The notes below the pieces were generated by a model, which saw only the letters and a list, made by a program, of their open reading frames with translations, was not told the DNA's origin and did not search any database. This document shows, in pieces, positions 32,922-40,664 of a stretch of DNA of 64,000 nt; the stretch's first letter is position 1, and every line of letters starts with the position of its first letter. Source of the DNA: SSC4 sp964443225. GTDB taxonomy: Bacteria; Chloroflexota; Anaerolineae; SSC4; Amarolineaceae. The stretch spans positions 1 through 64,000 of the forward strand of contig CAYUCC010000020.1 of assembly GCA_964443225.1 (NCBI GenBank), given 5' to 3'. The position numbers were made by a program, and so were the translations under genes.

Positions 32922-33347
32922 TCTGCTATACCTGGTACCGGAAAACAAGCATGACCGGCGTTTATCTGGCTGTCAGCACAAACCTTGCCCGTGCAGGAGT
33001 GACTGCGATGCCTACCGCTGGATCGATCGTTTTTGTACCATGTATGACCCCCGATACGCTGACCGGGTCATCTGTTCACCGACGACTGGCAGACGACGGG
33101 TCTGGCTGGCGCGCCGGCGCGGATCGGGTGGGGCATGGCTGTGGCGCAGCGCACACCTCGCCCCAGTGGATTGGACCCAAAAACCAGGCGTGCCGCAAGA
33201 TCCCAGCGGCCGGCTTCCGTGCGCCTGTTGTGCCGTCCTGTCATGCGTGTTGTCTCGCCCGTGCGTCTTTGGCTGTCGCGCATTGAAGCCTGCGCGTGAG
33301 AGCCGGTGAAAATGCCCCGCAGGCCGGCGCGGTCCGCGTGGGCCAAC
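32922..33347. other. 426-bp gap with no recognisable gene
   Basis: Open frames here are short or antisense and carry no family signature. I see no RNA gene, and only the promoter at its right end. It may be decayed coding sequence. Confidence 0.6.
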
Positions 33348-33376
33348 TTGCCCAAAGTGCCAAAGACCGGCATAAT
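33348..33376 (+). promoter_or_regulatory. promoter of the histidine phosphatase gene
   Basis: TTGCCC (33348-33353), 17-base spacer, CATAAT (33371-33376). The predicted transcription start, about 33383, is one base before the ATG at 33384. Confidence 0.55.
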
Positions 33377-33383
33377 AGGCGGC

Positions 33384-34040
33384 ATGACAAACAACGAACC
33401 AACAACGACCACTTTGCTCATCATCCGCCATGGCGAGACCGCGGCCAACGTGGCGGGTGCTTTTCAAGGTATTGGCGATGATCCTCTCAACGATCGTGGC
33501 CAGGCTCAGGCCGAGGCCCTGGCCCGGCGCCTGGCGACGGACGGCTACCGCCTGGCCGCGGTGATCAGCAGTCCGCTGCGGCGTGCGCAGCAGACCGCGC
33601 AGCGGATCGCGGCCGCCAGTGGCAGCCTGTCTATCCAGGTGGATACTGACCTGGCCGAGTACCACCTCGGCGAGTGGGATGGCCTGACTTACCAGCAGCT
33701 GCGGCACGAAAAGCGCCTGTGGGAGCGCATGGCGGCCGATCCCAATTTTGCCCCGCCGGGCGGTGAATCGGCCGTGCAGTTTGCCACGCGCGTCGTGCGC
33801 AGCCTGCGCCGCATTGCCGCTGGGCACGCTGGGCAGACCGTGGCCGTGGTCAGCCACGGCGGTGCAATGGCGACAGCCCTGGCAATGTTTTTGACCGGTG
33901 ATGGTAAACGCTGGACCGAGTTTCAAATGGACAACTGCGCCCTGACCGAGCTGGTGCTGAATCCCGCGCCGGTACTGGGGCGTTTCAACGATACCAGCCA
34001 TCTGAAGACATCCGAAGCCTGCACGGCTTCGGATGTCTGA
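33384..34040 (+). CDS. histidine phosphatase family protein
   Basis: 218 residues of the phosphoglycerate-mutase-like superfamily. The phosphorylated histidine is in LIIRHGETAAN, the second arginine in SSPLRRAQQTA, and the second histidine in VAVVSHGGAMAT. Substrates range over sugar phosphates and cobalamin precursors and cannot be assigned. The last dozen residues (KTSEACTASDV) are encoded by a perfect hairpin that includes the stop codon, so the natural C-terminus may once have been different. A leaderless start at 33384 is likely; AGGCGG close before it is a poor ribosome-binding site. Confidence 0.9.
   Translation: MTNNEPTTTTLLIIRHGETAANVAGAFQGIGDDPLNDRGQAQAEALARRLATDGYRLAAVISSPLRRAQQTAQRIAAASGSLSIQVDTDLAEYHLGEWDGLTYQQLRHEKRLWERMAADPNFAPPGGESAVQFATRVVRSLRRIAAGHAGQTVAVVSHGGAMATALAMFLTGDGKRWTEFQMDNCALTELVLNPAPVLGRFNDTSHLKTSEACTASDV
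34006..34038 (+). terminator. hairpin inside the phosphatase C-terminus
   Basis: AGACATCCGAAGCC (34006-34019) pairs perfectly with GGCTTCGGATGTCT (34025-34038) over a 5-base loop. The last T is the first base of the stop codon. No U-tract follows. Confidence 0.6.
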
Positions 34041-34055
34041 ACCGAAGGTATTTAC

Positions 34056-34103
34056 CGCACAGGGTGCACAGATTTATGCAAAATAGTCTGTGCGCCCTGT
34101 GCG
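34056..34103. terminator. bidirectional terminator hairpin
   Basis: A 17-bp stem (34056-34072 with 34087-34103, one G-U pair) with a 14-base loop, between the convergent phosphatase and DsrE genes. Confidence 0.65.
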
Positions 34104-34125
34104 TTCTACGGGGTCAAACACGGCT

Positions 34126-34593
34126 TCAAATGAAGATGATCTGTGCGCCCTCGGACATGTCCATGAAATCACCGGCACTGACGATGTCGATGACCCCGTC
34201 GTAGAGTTTGTCCTTGGTCAAATCCATCATATCGACCGACATCTTGCAGCCATAGAGCTTGGCACCGGCGTCGACGATCATATCCATGAATTCGCCGACC
34301 GGCGGGATGTCGAGTTTGGCGATTTTGCCCTTCATCATGCTTGTGGCCATGCCGGTGACGCCGGGAATGACGGCCAGCGCATTAGGCATACCCATGCTCG
34401 TATTGCCCACGGGTGAAATTTTCAGCTCGTTCATCTTGCTCTTCGTCACCATGTCCAGGCCCCAGAAGGTAAAGAACATCACGACGTCGATGCCATAACT
34501 CAGCGCAGAGTTGGCCAGCACGAGGCCCGGGTAGGCCATGTCAAGGCTGCCTTTGGAGCAAATGATCGCCAGTTTCCGATTTTCCTCAGCCAT
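34126..34593 (-). CDS. DsrE/DsrF/DrsH-like family protein
   Basis: 155 residues, starts MAEENRKLAIICSKGSLDMA and has the DsrE fold pattern (YGIDVVMFFTFWGLDMV, GAKLYGCKMSVDMMDL). The cysteine in YGCKMS is at the position used for persulfide binding in DsrE-like sulfurtransferases. The ATG at 34593 has AGGAG seven bases upstream. It is the last gene of the sulfur operon, next to a TusE/DsrC homologue. Cytoplasmic sulfur relay is the likely role. Confidence 0.87.
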   Translation of the reverse strand: MAEENRKLAIICSKGSLDMAYPGLVLANSALSYGIDVVMFFTFWGLDMVTKSKMNELKISPVGNTSMGMPNALAVIPGVTGMATSMMKGKIAKLDIPPVGEFMDMIVDAGAKLYGCKMSVDMMDLTKDKLYDGVIDIVSAGDFMDMSEGAQIIFI

Positions 34594-34655
34594 TTTTGTT
34601 TCTCCTTTTGATGCAGCGGGGCGAGGCGGGACGACCCACGGCGCCCCGGGCTTGT

Positions 34656-34973
34656 TCAGACGCAGCCTTCGGGTTTGCCGAGGCCAGAGATCTTGGCGAC
34701 CTTCTTGGCCGGGCCCTTGGGAAACAGGGTGTACAGCTCTTTGGTCGGTACGCCGGCCGCCGTTGTGATGCGGCGCAGGGTAGGGGCTTTGCCCGAGCTG
34801 CCCGCATCGGTGCGACAAAAATCGATCACCTTCCAGTGGGCGGGCGTCAGCTCACCCACGCCCTCTTCGATGGCCAGTGCCTGGGCGATTTCCTTGTTCC
34901 ATTCGCCCGGATTGGTCATGAATCCTTCGTCGTTGACCTGAACGGTCTTACCGGCAAGTTCACGTGTAGCCAT
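34656..34973 (-). CDS. TusE/DsrC/DsvC family sulfur-relay protein
   Basis: 105 residues with the DsrC arm: NPGEWNKEIAQALAIEEG, LTPAHWKVIDFCR and the C-terminal GLGKPEGCV carrying the conserved penultimate cysteine. The second cysteine of true DsrC, ten residues earlier, is missing, since that stretch reads KKVAKISG. It is thus of the one-cysteine TusE-like type, able to carry a persulfide but not to form the DsrC trisulfide. Second-last in the operon after DUF1641. Confidence 0.88.
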   Translation of the reverse strand: MATRELAGKTVQVNDEGFMTNPGEWNKEIAQALAIEEGVGELTPAHWKVIDFCRTDAGSSGKAPTLRRITTAAGVPTKELYTLFPKGPAKKVAKISGLGKPEGCV

Positions 34974-35023
34974 TACGAAACCCTTTCTTTTTTGCGTTTA
35001 CGATCAATCTCTGGTCCCGCCGC

Positions 35024-35734
35024 TCAATTCAGGCGGGCTGCGGCGACCGGTTGACGATTGTCACCGGTGGTTTTGCCAATCGAACTGAGCACCCGCATCG
35101 TCAGTGCCAACCCGCGGCGCACGTCGGGATTGCGCATTTGCTGCAGCAGGTAGCGGTAACCGATGTTGACCTCGGGTTCTTCCTGCTGCTGCTCGATCGC
35201 CTGTACCATGTTGCGGGCGAAGTTCATGAGCTCGGGCTGTGTCATCGCCTTGAGCGTCTGCAGGATCAGTACGATGTTCTCGCCCAGGAGACGCACGTCC
35301 TCTTCACTGAACGACGTGACGATGTTGTCCATGATCTGCATACCACCACGGGCAAAAACAAAATACCCCTTGTGCTCCATGTTGGCCAGCACATCGACGG
35401 CCTGTGAAAAGGCCTGGTCGGTGATCGGCCCCACGGTGTCGGCGAAATCCATCAGGCTTTCGAGCTGATCCAGCACCTTCTCGATATTGCGCCCGTTACG
35501 CAGCATGCGCTTCAGGATGTTCAGCAGATCGTTGAGATCGACGTACTGCTCGATCTCCTCCAGCTGTTCGACCGACACGCGGAAGGCTTCGTTCACCACC
35601 GGTGTCAGATCCCGCATCAACTCCTCGCGATCACGACGCTGGCGTTCGGCCACGAGGGCCTGTTCGGTGAGGTAGGCCACCTGCGTCGTGAGCAGATCGA
35701 TTTTCTGATTGAGTTCTACCAGGGTCTGGTCCAT
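35024..35734 (-). CDS. DUF1641 domain protein
   Basis: 236 residues, largely helical, with an N-terminal coiled coil (MDQTLVELNQKIDLLTTQVA) and the DUF1641 core around KGYFVFARGGMQIMDNIVTS. The family has no known reaction, but it is regularly found next to SQR-like flavoproteins and formate dehydrogenase-like genes. Here it starts nine bases after the flavoprotein stop, with AGGAG five bases before its ATG. A role as accessory or scaffold to the flavoprotein is an inference from conserved pairing. Confidence 0.85.
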   Translation of the reverse strand: MDQTLVELNQKIDLLTTQVAYLTEQALVAERQRRDREELMRDLTPVVNEAFRVSVEQLEEIEQYVDLNDLLNILKRMLRNGRNIEKVLDQLESLMDFADTVGPITDQAFSQAVDVLANMEHKGYFVFARGGMQIMDNIVTSFSEEDVRLLGENIVLILQTLKAMTQPELMNFARNMVQAIEQQQEEPEVNIGYRYLLQQMRNPDVRRGLALTMRVLSSIGKTTGDNRQPVAAARLN

Positions 35735-35742
35735 GGTCACTC

Positions 35743-36975
35743 CTAATTCTTCCACTTGCCGGCCATGCTCATACGGGCGGGCAGCGGCAGTTCCTGCCCT
35801 TTCAGCAGAATGTTCCAGTACATCCAGCGGAACATCATCTTGCCCCAGTGGTTCATTTCCGACTCCTGAAGCAGGGTGAAAGGACCGACGCCCGGCAGCG
35901 GATATTTGCCCGGCAGCGGCTCGACGTCGTAGTTGAAATCGATCAGAATACCCTTGCCGAAACCAGACTCGATGAAGCAGTTGGCGTGCCCGTCGAAGGT
36001 CGGCAGCATTTCCAGGCCATCGATGTGACGCAGGAAGTTCTCACCGAAGGTGTCCACGGCGAAGTGGGCCACCGATCCGGCTTTGGATGTGGGGATGCTG
36101 GCGGCGTCGCCCAAAACGAAGACGTTGGACCACTGCGGCGATACGAAGGTGTGCGGGTCGACCGTGATGTAGTTGAGTTCGTCGCCCATGCTGGAGCGGG
36201 CCACGACGTCGCTGCCCTTGTTGAGGGGGATGCTCACCAGCACGTCGTAGCCGACCTCCAGCTCGTCATAGGATACGATCTTTTTGGCGTCTGGGTCGAC
36301 GTGTTCGATCAGGAAGTCGGGCACGACCTTGATGCCCTTTTCTTCCAGGATATCACCCAGGATGCGGGATGCCACCGGTTTGGTAAAAGCACCGGAGAGC
36401 GGCGTCACCAGGGTCAGCTCCACCTTCTCGCGCAGACCGTGTTCGTGGAAGAACCAATCGGCGAGCATGATGAACTCCAAGGGCGCCACTGGGCACTTGA
36501 TCGGGTTATCGACAATGTTGACCACCATGCGCCCGCCGGCCCAGTTACGCAGATAGCGCGCTAGGGCAACGGCACCATCGACCGTGTAGAAGTCGAAGAT
36601 CGATTTGTGCCACTCGTGTTCGTGCAGGCCAGGTGTTTCTGCCGGATGAATGTCGGTACCGGTGGCGATGACCAGGAAATCGTAGTTGAGCAAACGTCCG
36701 CTGCCGAGTTTGACCCGGTTATGGTCCGGTTCGATGACCTCGATGGGTGACATGACCAACTCGACTTCGCTGGGAATGTAGTCTCGTTTGGGCTTGATCA
36801 CGTCGTTTTTGCTGTACATCCCGAAGGGGATGAACAAAAAACCAGGCTGGTAGTAGTGGATCGGGTTCTGATCCACCATGGTAATTTTCCACTCGTCCAT
36901 GTCGAGAAGACGACTGAGCCGGTTCGCGACCATGGTGCCGGCGGTACCTGCACCCAGAATCAACAGCTGCTTCAT
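35743..36975 (-). CDS. SQR-like FAD/NAD(P)-binding oxidoreductase
   Basis: 410-residue flavoprotein of the sulfide:quinone oxidoreductase group. FAD motif ILGAGTAGTMVANRL, conserved HYYQPGFLFIPFG, VIATGTDIHPAETPG, FVLGDAASIPTSKAGSVAHF. Two candidate redox cysteines are present, in NPIKCPVAPLE and GHANCFIES. It likely oxidises sulfide or a persulfide and passes electrons to quinone at the membrane. It is the first enzyme gene after the regulator and starts the chain SQR, DUF1641, TusE, DsrE. Confidence 0.9.
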   Translation of the reverse strand: MKQLLILGAGTAGTMVANRLSRLLDMDEWKITMVDQNPIHYYQPGFLFIPFGMYSKNDVIKPKRDYIPSEVELVMSPIEVIEPDHNRVKLGSGRLLNYDFLVIATGTDIHPAETPGLHEHEWHKSIFDFYTVDGAVALARYLRNWAGGRMVVNIVDNPIKCPVAPLEFIMLADWFFHEHGLREKVELTLVTPLSGAFTKPVASRILGDILEEKGIKVVPDFLIEHVDPDAKKIVSYDELEVGYDVLVSIPLNKGSDVVARSSMGDELNYITVDPHTFVSPQWSNVFVLGDAASIPTSKAGSVAHFAVDTFGENFLRHIDGLEMLPTFDGHANCFIESGFGKGILIDFNYDVEPLPGKYPLPGVGPFTLLQESEMNHWGKMMFRWMYWNILLKGQELPLPARMSMAGKWKN

Positions 36976-37008
36976 GGTGTACGGATCTCTCCTTTGAGTT
37001 ACGCCCTG

Positions 37009-37770
37009 CTACAGGGCCGTCAGTGAGGCGATGGCCTGCAGCCTGGCATGTACGAGCGTACGATCTTCCAGGATGTGCGAAAAGATATCGGCGATACGCT
37101 GCACGAAGTGCAGTGCGCGCGCCTGGGCCGTCGGATCGAGATCGAATACGGCGCCTATGTTGGCGTCCACGTAAGCCAGATCGACGTGAAAACGTTGGGC
37201 GAGCTCACGCACCTCATCGGTAGGCGGCGGCCAGGCCTCGGGTGCAATGCCGCCGATGAAAACCATGCCTTTGAGCGTATTGCCCGAACGAATCAGTCCA
37301 CGCGCACACAGCAGTCCGATTTCGCTCGCCGAAAAGCGGGGTTCCAGGGTGAGGCTGCCCGCCAGGCGCTGCCAGTTGCTCACACAGTGCGCCACGGCGT
37401 CTGGCTCGCGCATGACAGCCAGGAAGTACCCGCAGGGGTTGCTGACCCCCGTAACCGGCTGTCCTTGCATATCGGTGATCACCATCATCACCCCTAAGGC
37501 CTCGGCAAAGGCGTCCTGAATCAACTGCGAGCAGGGCATGGGCAGCAGCTTCGCCAATGGCGTGTCGGTTTCGTTCCGTGGCATGGCGGGTACTGGCGAA
37601 GCTGCGCTGCCCTGGCCACGCAGCCAGCGGTCCAGGTCTGCGCGCGCAAAGCGCCACTGCTTGCCGACACGCAGGGCGGGCAGCTGGCCGCTCTCGGCCA
37701 TGCGGTAGATGGTGGTGCGGTCGATGTGTAACATTTCCTGAACTTCGCGTGCGGTCAGTAACTCGGTCAT
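37009..37770 (-). CDS. excisionase-type HTH regulator with PocR sensory domain
   Basis: 253 residues. The N-terminal helix-turn-helix (LLTAREVQEMLHIDRTTIYR, WRFARADLDRWL) is of the MerR/excisionase type. A PocR domain follows (LIQDAFAEALGVMMVITDMQ, VSNPCGYFLAVM, CVSNWQRLAGS, GLLCARGLI), a PAS-like sensor with conserved cysteines. The ATG at 37770 fits the domain start; an ATG sixteen codons earlier lacks a ribosome-binding site. It heads the sulfur operon and probably senses a small molecule or redox state to control it and itself, through the palindromes upstream. Confidence 0.85.
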   Translation of the reverse strand: MTELLTAREVQEMLHIDRTTIYRMAESGQLPALRVGKQWRFARADLDRWLRGQGSAASPVPAMPRNETDTPLAKLLPMPCSQLIQDAFAEALGVMMVITDMQGQPVTGVSNPCGYFLAVMREPDAVAHCVSNWQRLAGSLTLEPRFSASEIGLLCARGLIRSGNTLKGMVFIGGIAPEAWPPPTDEVRELAQRFHVDLAYVDANIGAVFDLDPTAQARALHFVQRIADIFSHILEDRTLVHARLQAIASLTAL

Positions 37771-37821
37771 ATCCCACTTCGTTCGTAGGGGTTGCTGGCA
37801 GCAGGACTTTTCCTGCATATC

Positions 37822-37835
37822 GTGACAAAAATCAC
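37822..37835. promoter_or_regulatory. CRP/FNR-like operator
   Basis: GTGA-CAAAAA-TCAC, the half sites and 6-base spacing of CRP/FNR family sites. It is about 50 bases upstream of the regulator start, so it may activate or repress the sulfur operon. Confidence 0.45.
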
Positions 37836-37868
37836 ATGTGCATTGTAGTATTTACGATGCGTGGGGTG

Positions 37869-37906
37869 TATGATGTGCATCATATTGCGTAGGATGCATA
37901 TGATGC
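37869..37906. promoter_or_regulatory. stacked palindromic operators TATGATG/CATCATA
   Basis: TATGATG-TG-CATCATA (37869-37884) is a perfect palindrome. Overlapping it, GCATCATAT (37877-37885) and ATATGATGC (37898-37906) form a second inverted repeat with a 12-base gap. This is the pattern of repeated binding sites for a dimeric regulator. Confidence 0.5.
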
Positions 37907-37982
37907 AGCGGTTGCAGATGGGGAGGAGGGGGTAGGGGTTGGGGATTAGGGGATGGGGATTTGTGAAAGCGCCGCTATCCTG

Positions 37983-38190
37983 GCGGGTACGGGGAACGGA
38001 TTACTGTCAACGGATTCGGGGAACGGATTGGAACGGATTACTGTCAACGGATTCGGGGAACGGATTGGGAACGGATTGGAACGGATTGCTGTCAACGGAT
38101 TTGGGGAACGGATTGAACGGATGATTGGAACGGATTACTGCCAGCGCGGGTGGGACCGTGTCCTACCCGTGGGGGACGGATTGAGCGGAT
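37983..38190. repeat. ACGGATT tandem-like repeat array
   Basis: At least a dozen AACGGATT units, in mixed spacing with GGGG and ACTGTC linkers (for example GGGGAACGGATTGGAACGG). It is preceded from 37920 by G-rich sequence. The last unit, AGCGGATTAG, contains the reverse of the livF stop codon. Between the sulfur and liv operons nothing else is seen. Confidence 0.85.
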
Positions 38191-38918
38191 TAGTGGCGGC
38201 CGAGGTAGGCTTCGACGATGCGTGGGTCGTGGCGGAGGGTGGCGGCGGGAGCGGATTGGGCGATGCGGCCGTTTTCGAGGACGTAGGCATGATCGGCGAT
38301 CTCCAGGGCTTTGCGGGCGTTTTGTTCGACGAGCAGGATCGTCGCGCCTTGGGCTTTGAGGTCGGCGATGATGCGGAAGATTTCTTGTACGAGCAGGGGA
38401 GCCAGGCCGAGGGAGGGTTCGTCGAGCATGAGCAGGCGCGGCCGGCCCATGAGGGCACGACCGATGACCAGCATCTGCTGTTCACCGCCGGAGAGTGAAC
38501 CGGCCTGCTGGTGCCGGCGTTCTGCCAGGCGGGGAAACCGCTCGAAGATCGCGACCAGGTCGTGGTGTACCGCTCGATCGCGGCGGGTCACCGCACCGAG
38601 GCGCAGGTTCTCTTCGACCGTCAAGGGGGCGAGGACCTGGCGGCCTTCGGGAACCTGCATGATGCCCAGGCTGGTTACGCGGTCGGCGCGCCAGCCAGTG
38701 ATGTTGCGACCCTCGAAGAGAACGCGGCCCGCACGCGGCGCCAGCAGCCCGCTGATGGTGTGGAGGATCGTGGACTTGCCGGCACCATTGGCACCCACCA
38801 GCGCCACGACACCGCCCGCCGGCACGGTGAAGCTGACACCCTGCAGCGCTGCGATGGCGCCGTAGGACGTGTGCAGGTCCTCGACGGTGAGCAGCGCGGT
38901 GTCAGCTGACGGGTCCAT
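38190..38918 (-). CDS. livF: branched-chain amino acid ABC transporter ATPase LivF
   Basis: 242 residues. Walker A GANGAGKST, signature LSGGEQQMLVIGRAL, Walker B LLMLDEPSLGLAP, switch ILLVEQNARKALEIADHAYV, all as in LivF. The ATG at 38918 overlaps the 3' end of livG. Last gene of the liv operon; its stop lies in the ACGGATT repeat. With LivG it powers the LivHM permease. Confidence 0.93.
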   Translation of the reverse strand: MDPSADTALLTVEDLHTSYGAIAALQGVSFTVPAGGVVALVGANGAGKSTILHTISGLLAPRAGRVLFEGRNITGWRADRVTSLGIMQVPEGRQVLAPLTVEENLRLGAVTRRDRAVHHDLVAIFERFPRLAERRHQQAGSLSGGEQQMLVIGRALMGRPRLLMLDEPSLGLAPLLVQEIFRIIADLKAQGATILLVEQNARKALEIADHAYVLENGRIAQSAPAATLRHDPRIVEAYLGRH

Positions 38919-39708
38919 GATGGATGGGCTCTTCCTCTCCCAGGTAAGCTTCGATGACGTGCGGGTTACCACGCACCGCGGCGGGTGGGCCGTCGGCGAT
39001 CTTGCGCCCGAAGTTCAGCACCACCACCTGGCTGCAGATGGGCATGATCAGATCCATGTCGTGTTCGATCACCAGCAGGGTGAGGCCGGTGGCCTGCAGG
39101 GCCTGCAGAAACTCGGCCAGGCGCCCGGTCTCCATCGTATTCATGCCCGCAGCCGGTTCGTCCAGCAGCAGCAGTTGGGGGCCGAGCGCCAGGGCCCGTG
39201 CGATCTCGACGCGGCGCTGATCGCCGTAGGAAAGCGTGCCGGCCGCCGCGAGGGCCAGGTGGTCCATGTGCAGGCGTGCGAGCAGACTGTGGGCGGCGGC
39301 GCGGGTGGCCGCTTCGGCCTGGCGGCTGCGCGGCAGGTGCAGGATCGTCTCCAAAAACGTGCCGCGCTCGTGCAGGTGGTGCCCCACCATCACGTTCTCC
39401 AACACGGTCAGATCGGCAAACAACCGGATGTTCTGAAAGGTGCGTCCTACACCACGCGCCGCCACGGTGTGCGGTTTCAGCCCGGTCAGGTGCTGGCCGT
39501 CCAGGGAAATCTCGCCCTGGGTCATGGGCTGCAGCCCGCTGATGATGTTGATCAGCGTGGTTTTGCCGGCGCCGTTGGGACCAATCAAACCACAGATGGC
39601 ACCCGGCGACACCTCGAAAGAGACGTCGTCGAGAGCTGCCAGGCCGCCAAAGTAGCAGCTGACGTGTTGGATCGCCAGGCGCGGCACCGCATCGTTGAGC
39701 ATAGTCAC
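38902..39708 (-). CDS. livG: branched-chain amino acid ABC transporter ATPase LivG
   Basis: 268 residues. Walker A GPNGAGKTT, signature LSYGDQRRVEIARAL, Walker B LLLLDEPAAGMN and the LivG-specific GVGRTFQNIRLF and LTLLVIEHDMDLIM. The GTG at 39708 overlaps the livM stop (GTGA); an ATG two codons in is the alternative. Confidence 0.93.
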   Translation of the reverse strand: MTMLNDAVPRLAIQHVSCYFGGLAALDDVSFEVSPGAICGLIGPNGAGKTTLINIISGLQPMTQGEISLDGQHLTGLKPHTVAARGVGRTFQNIRLFADLTVLENVMVGHHLHERGTFLETILHLPRSRQAEAATRAAAHSLLARLHMDHLALAAAGTLSYGDQRRVEIARALALGPQLLLLDEPAAGMNTMETGRLAEFLQALQATGLTLLVIEHDMDLIMPICSQVVVLNFGRKIADGPPAAVRGNPHVIEAYLGEEEPIHHGPVS

Positions 39709-40649
39709 GGGGAGTTGCTGTCCGGCGCCGCGGGCTGGGCTGCCAACGCCGTGCGCCGGCGCCAGCGACGCCAAAAGCGCGGGTCGGCCAGGCCGCGCGG
39801 GAGGTAGATGATTGCCAGCATGATCACCAGGCCGTTGACCACCTCGCGGCGTTCTTGCAGGAAACGCAGCACCTCCGGCAGGGCCGTCAGCACACCAGCG
39901 CCCAGGACCGGTCCCACCCATGTCGTCATACCACCCAATACCGCAAAGGCCAGGATGTCGACCGCACGCCCGAAGAAATAGTTGCGCGGGTCGATCACCC
40001 GCACGATGGGGGTGCTCAATGCCCCCGCGCCGGCGGCAATTACGGCACCCAGGACGAACACGAGGATCTTGTAGCGCATGACGTCGATGCCCAACGTGCC
40101 CGCGGCGGGCTCGTCGAGGCGAACGGCCGACATGATACGGCCATAACGCGAACGCTGCACGGTGGCCATGACATACACCAGGGCCAACACGAACAGCAGA
40201 ATAGACCAGGTCGTGCTGGGCAGGCCCAGGATTAGCGTCGGACTGCGGTAGGTGAGTGTGATGCCTTCAGCGCCGTTGAAGACGATGGCGTCGGGATTGC
40301 CGCTGAGGGCACGTACCACCTTGTCCCCGTTGAGCGCCAGGATACGCACGATCTCACCGAACCCCAGGGTGGCAATGGCCAGGTAGATGTCGTTGAGACG
40401 CAGGACGACCAGACCAAAGGGCAGCGCTACGGCCACAGACATCAGCAGCGCCAGCACGAAGCCAATCCCCAGGGGCAGGTCGGTCTGGGTGGCCACGATG
40501 GCCGCCGTATAGGCCCCAATCGCCATGAACCCCGCATTGGCCAACGAAAGCAGACCGGTGGCCAGCGTCGGGTAGATGCTGAGCCCCAGGGCGATGTTGA
40601 TCAGGATGAAGTTGATGACCGAGATGTTATTGACGATAAAATCGGACAT
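39705..40649 (-). CDS. livM: branched-chain amino acid ABC transporter permease LivM
   Basis: 314-residue inner-membrane protein with eight or more helices. Conserved stretches are LSLANAGFMAIGAYTAA, the EAA-like LDEPAAGTLGID and VVLRLNDIYLAIATLGF, all typical of LivM. It follows livH by 15 bases. Confidence 0.93.
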   Translation of the reverse strand: MSDFIVNNISVINFILINIALGLSIYPTLATGLLSLANAGFMAIGAYTAAIVATQTDLPLGIGFVLALLMSVAVALPFGLVVLRLNDIYLAIATLGFGEIVRILALNGDKVVRALSGNPDAIVFNGAEGITLTYRSPTLILGLPSTTWSILLFVLALVYVMATVQRSRYGRIMSAVRLDEPAAGTLGIDVMRYKILVFVLGAVIAAGAGALSTPIVRVIDPRNYFFGRAVDILAFAVLGGMTTWVGPVLGAGVLTALPEVLRFLQERREVVNGLVIMLAIIYLPRGLADPRFWRRWRRRTALAAQPAAPDSNSP

Positions 40650-40664
40650 GGCTCAACGTGTCGT

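Noticed and set aside
33012..34001. 329-codon minus-strand open frame
   Set aside because: Mostly antisense to the phosphatase gene and continues into non-coding sequence; no family motif.
37983..38190. Possible CRISPR array
   Set aside because: Units are only 7-8 bases, spacing is irregular, there are no unique spacers of constant length and no cas genes.
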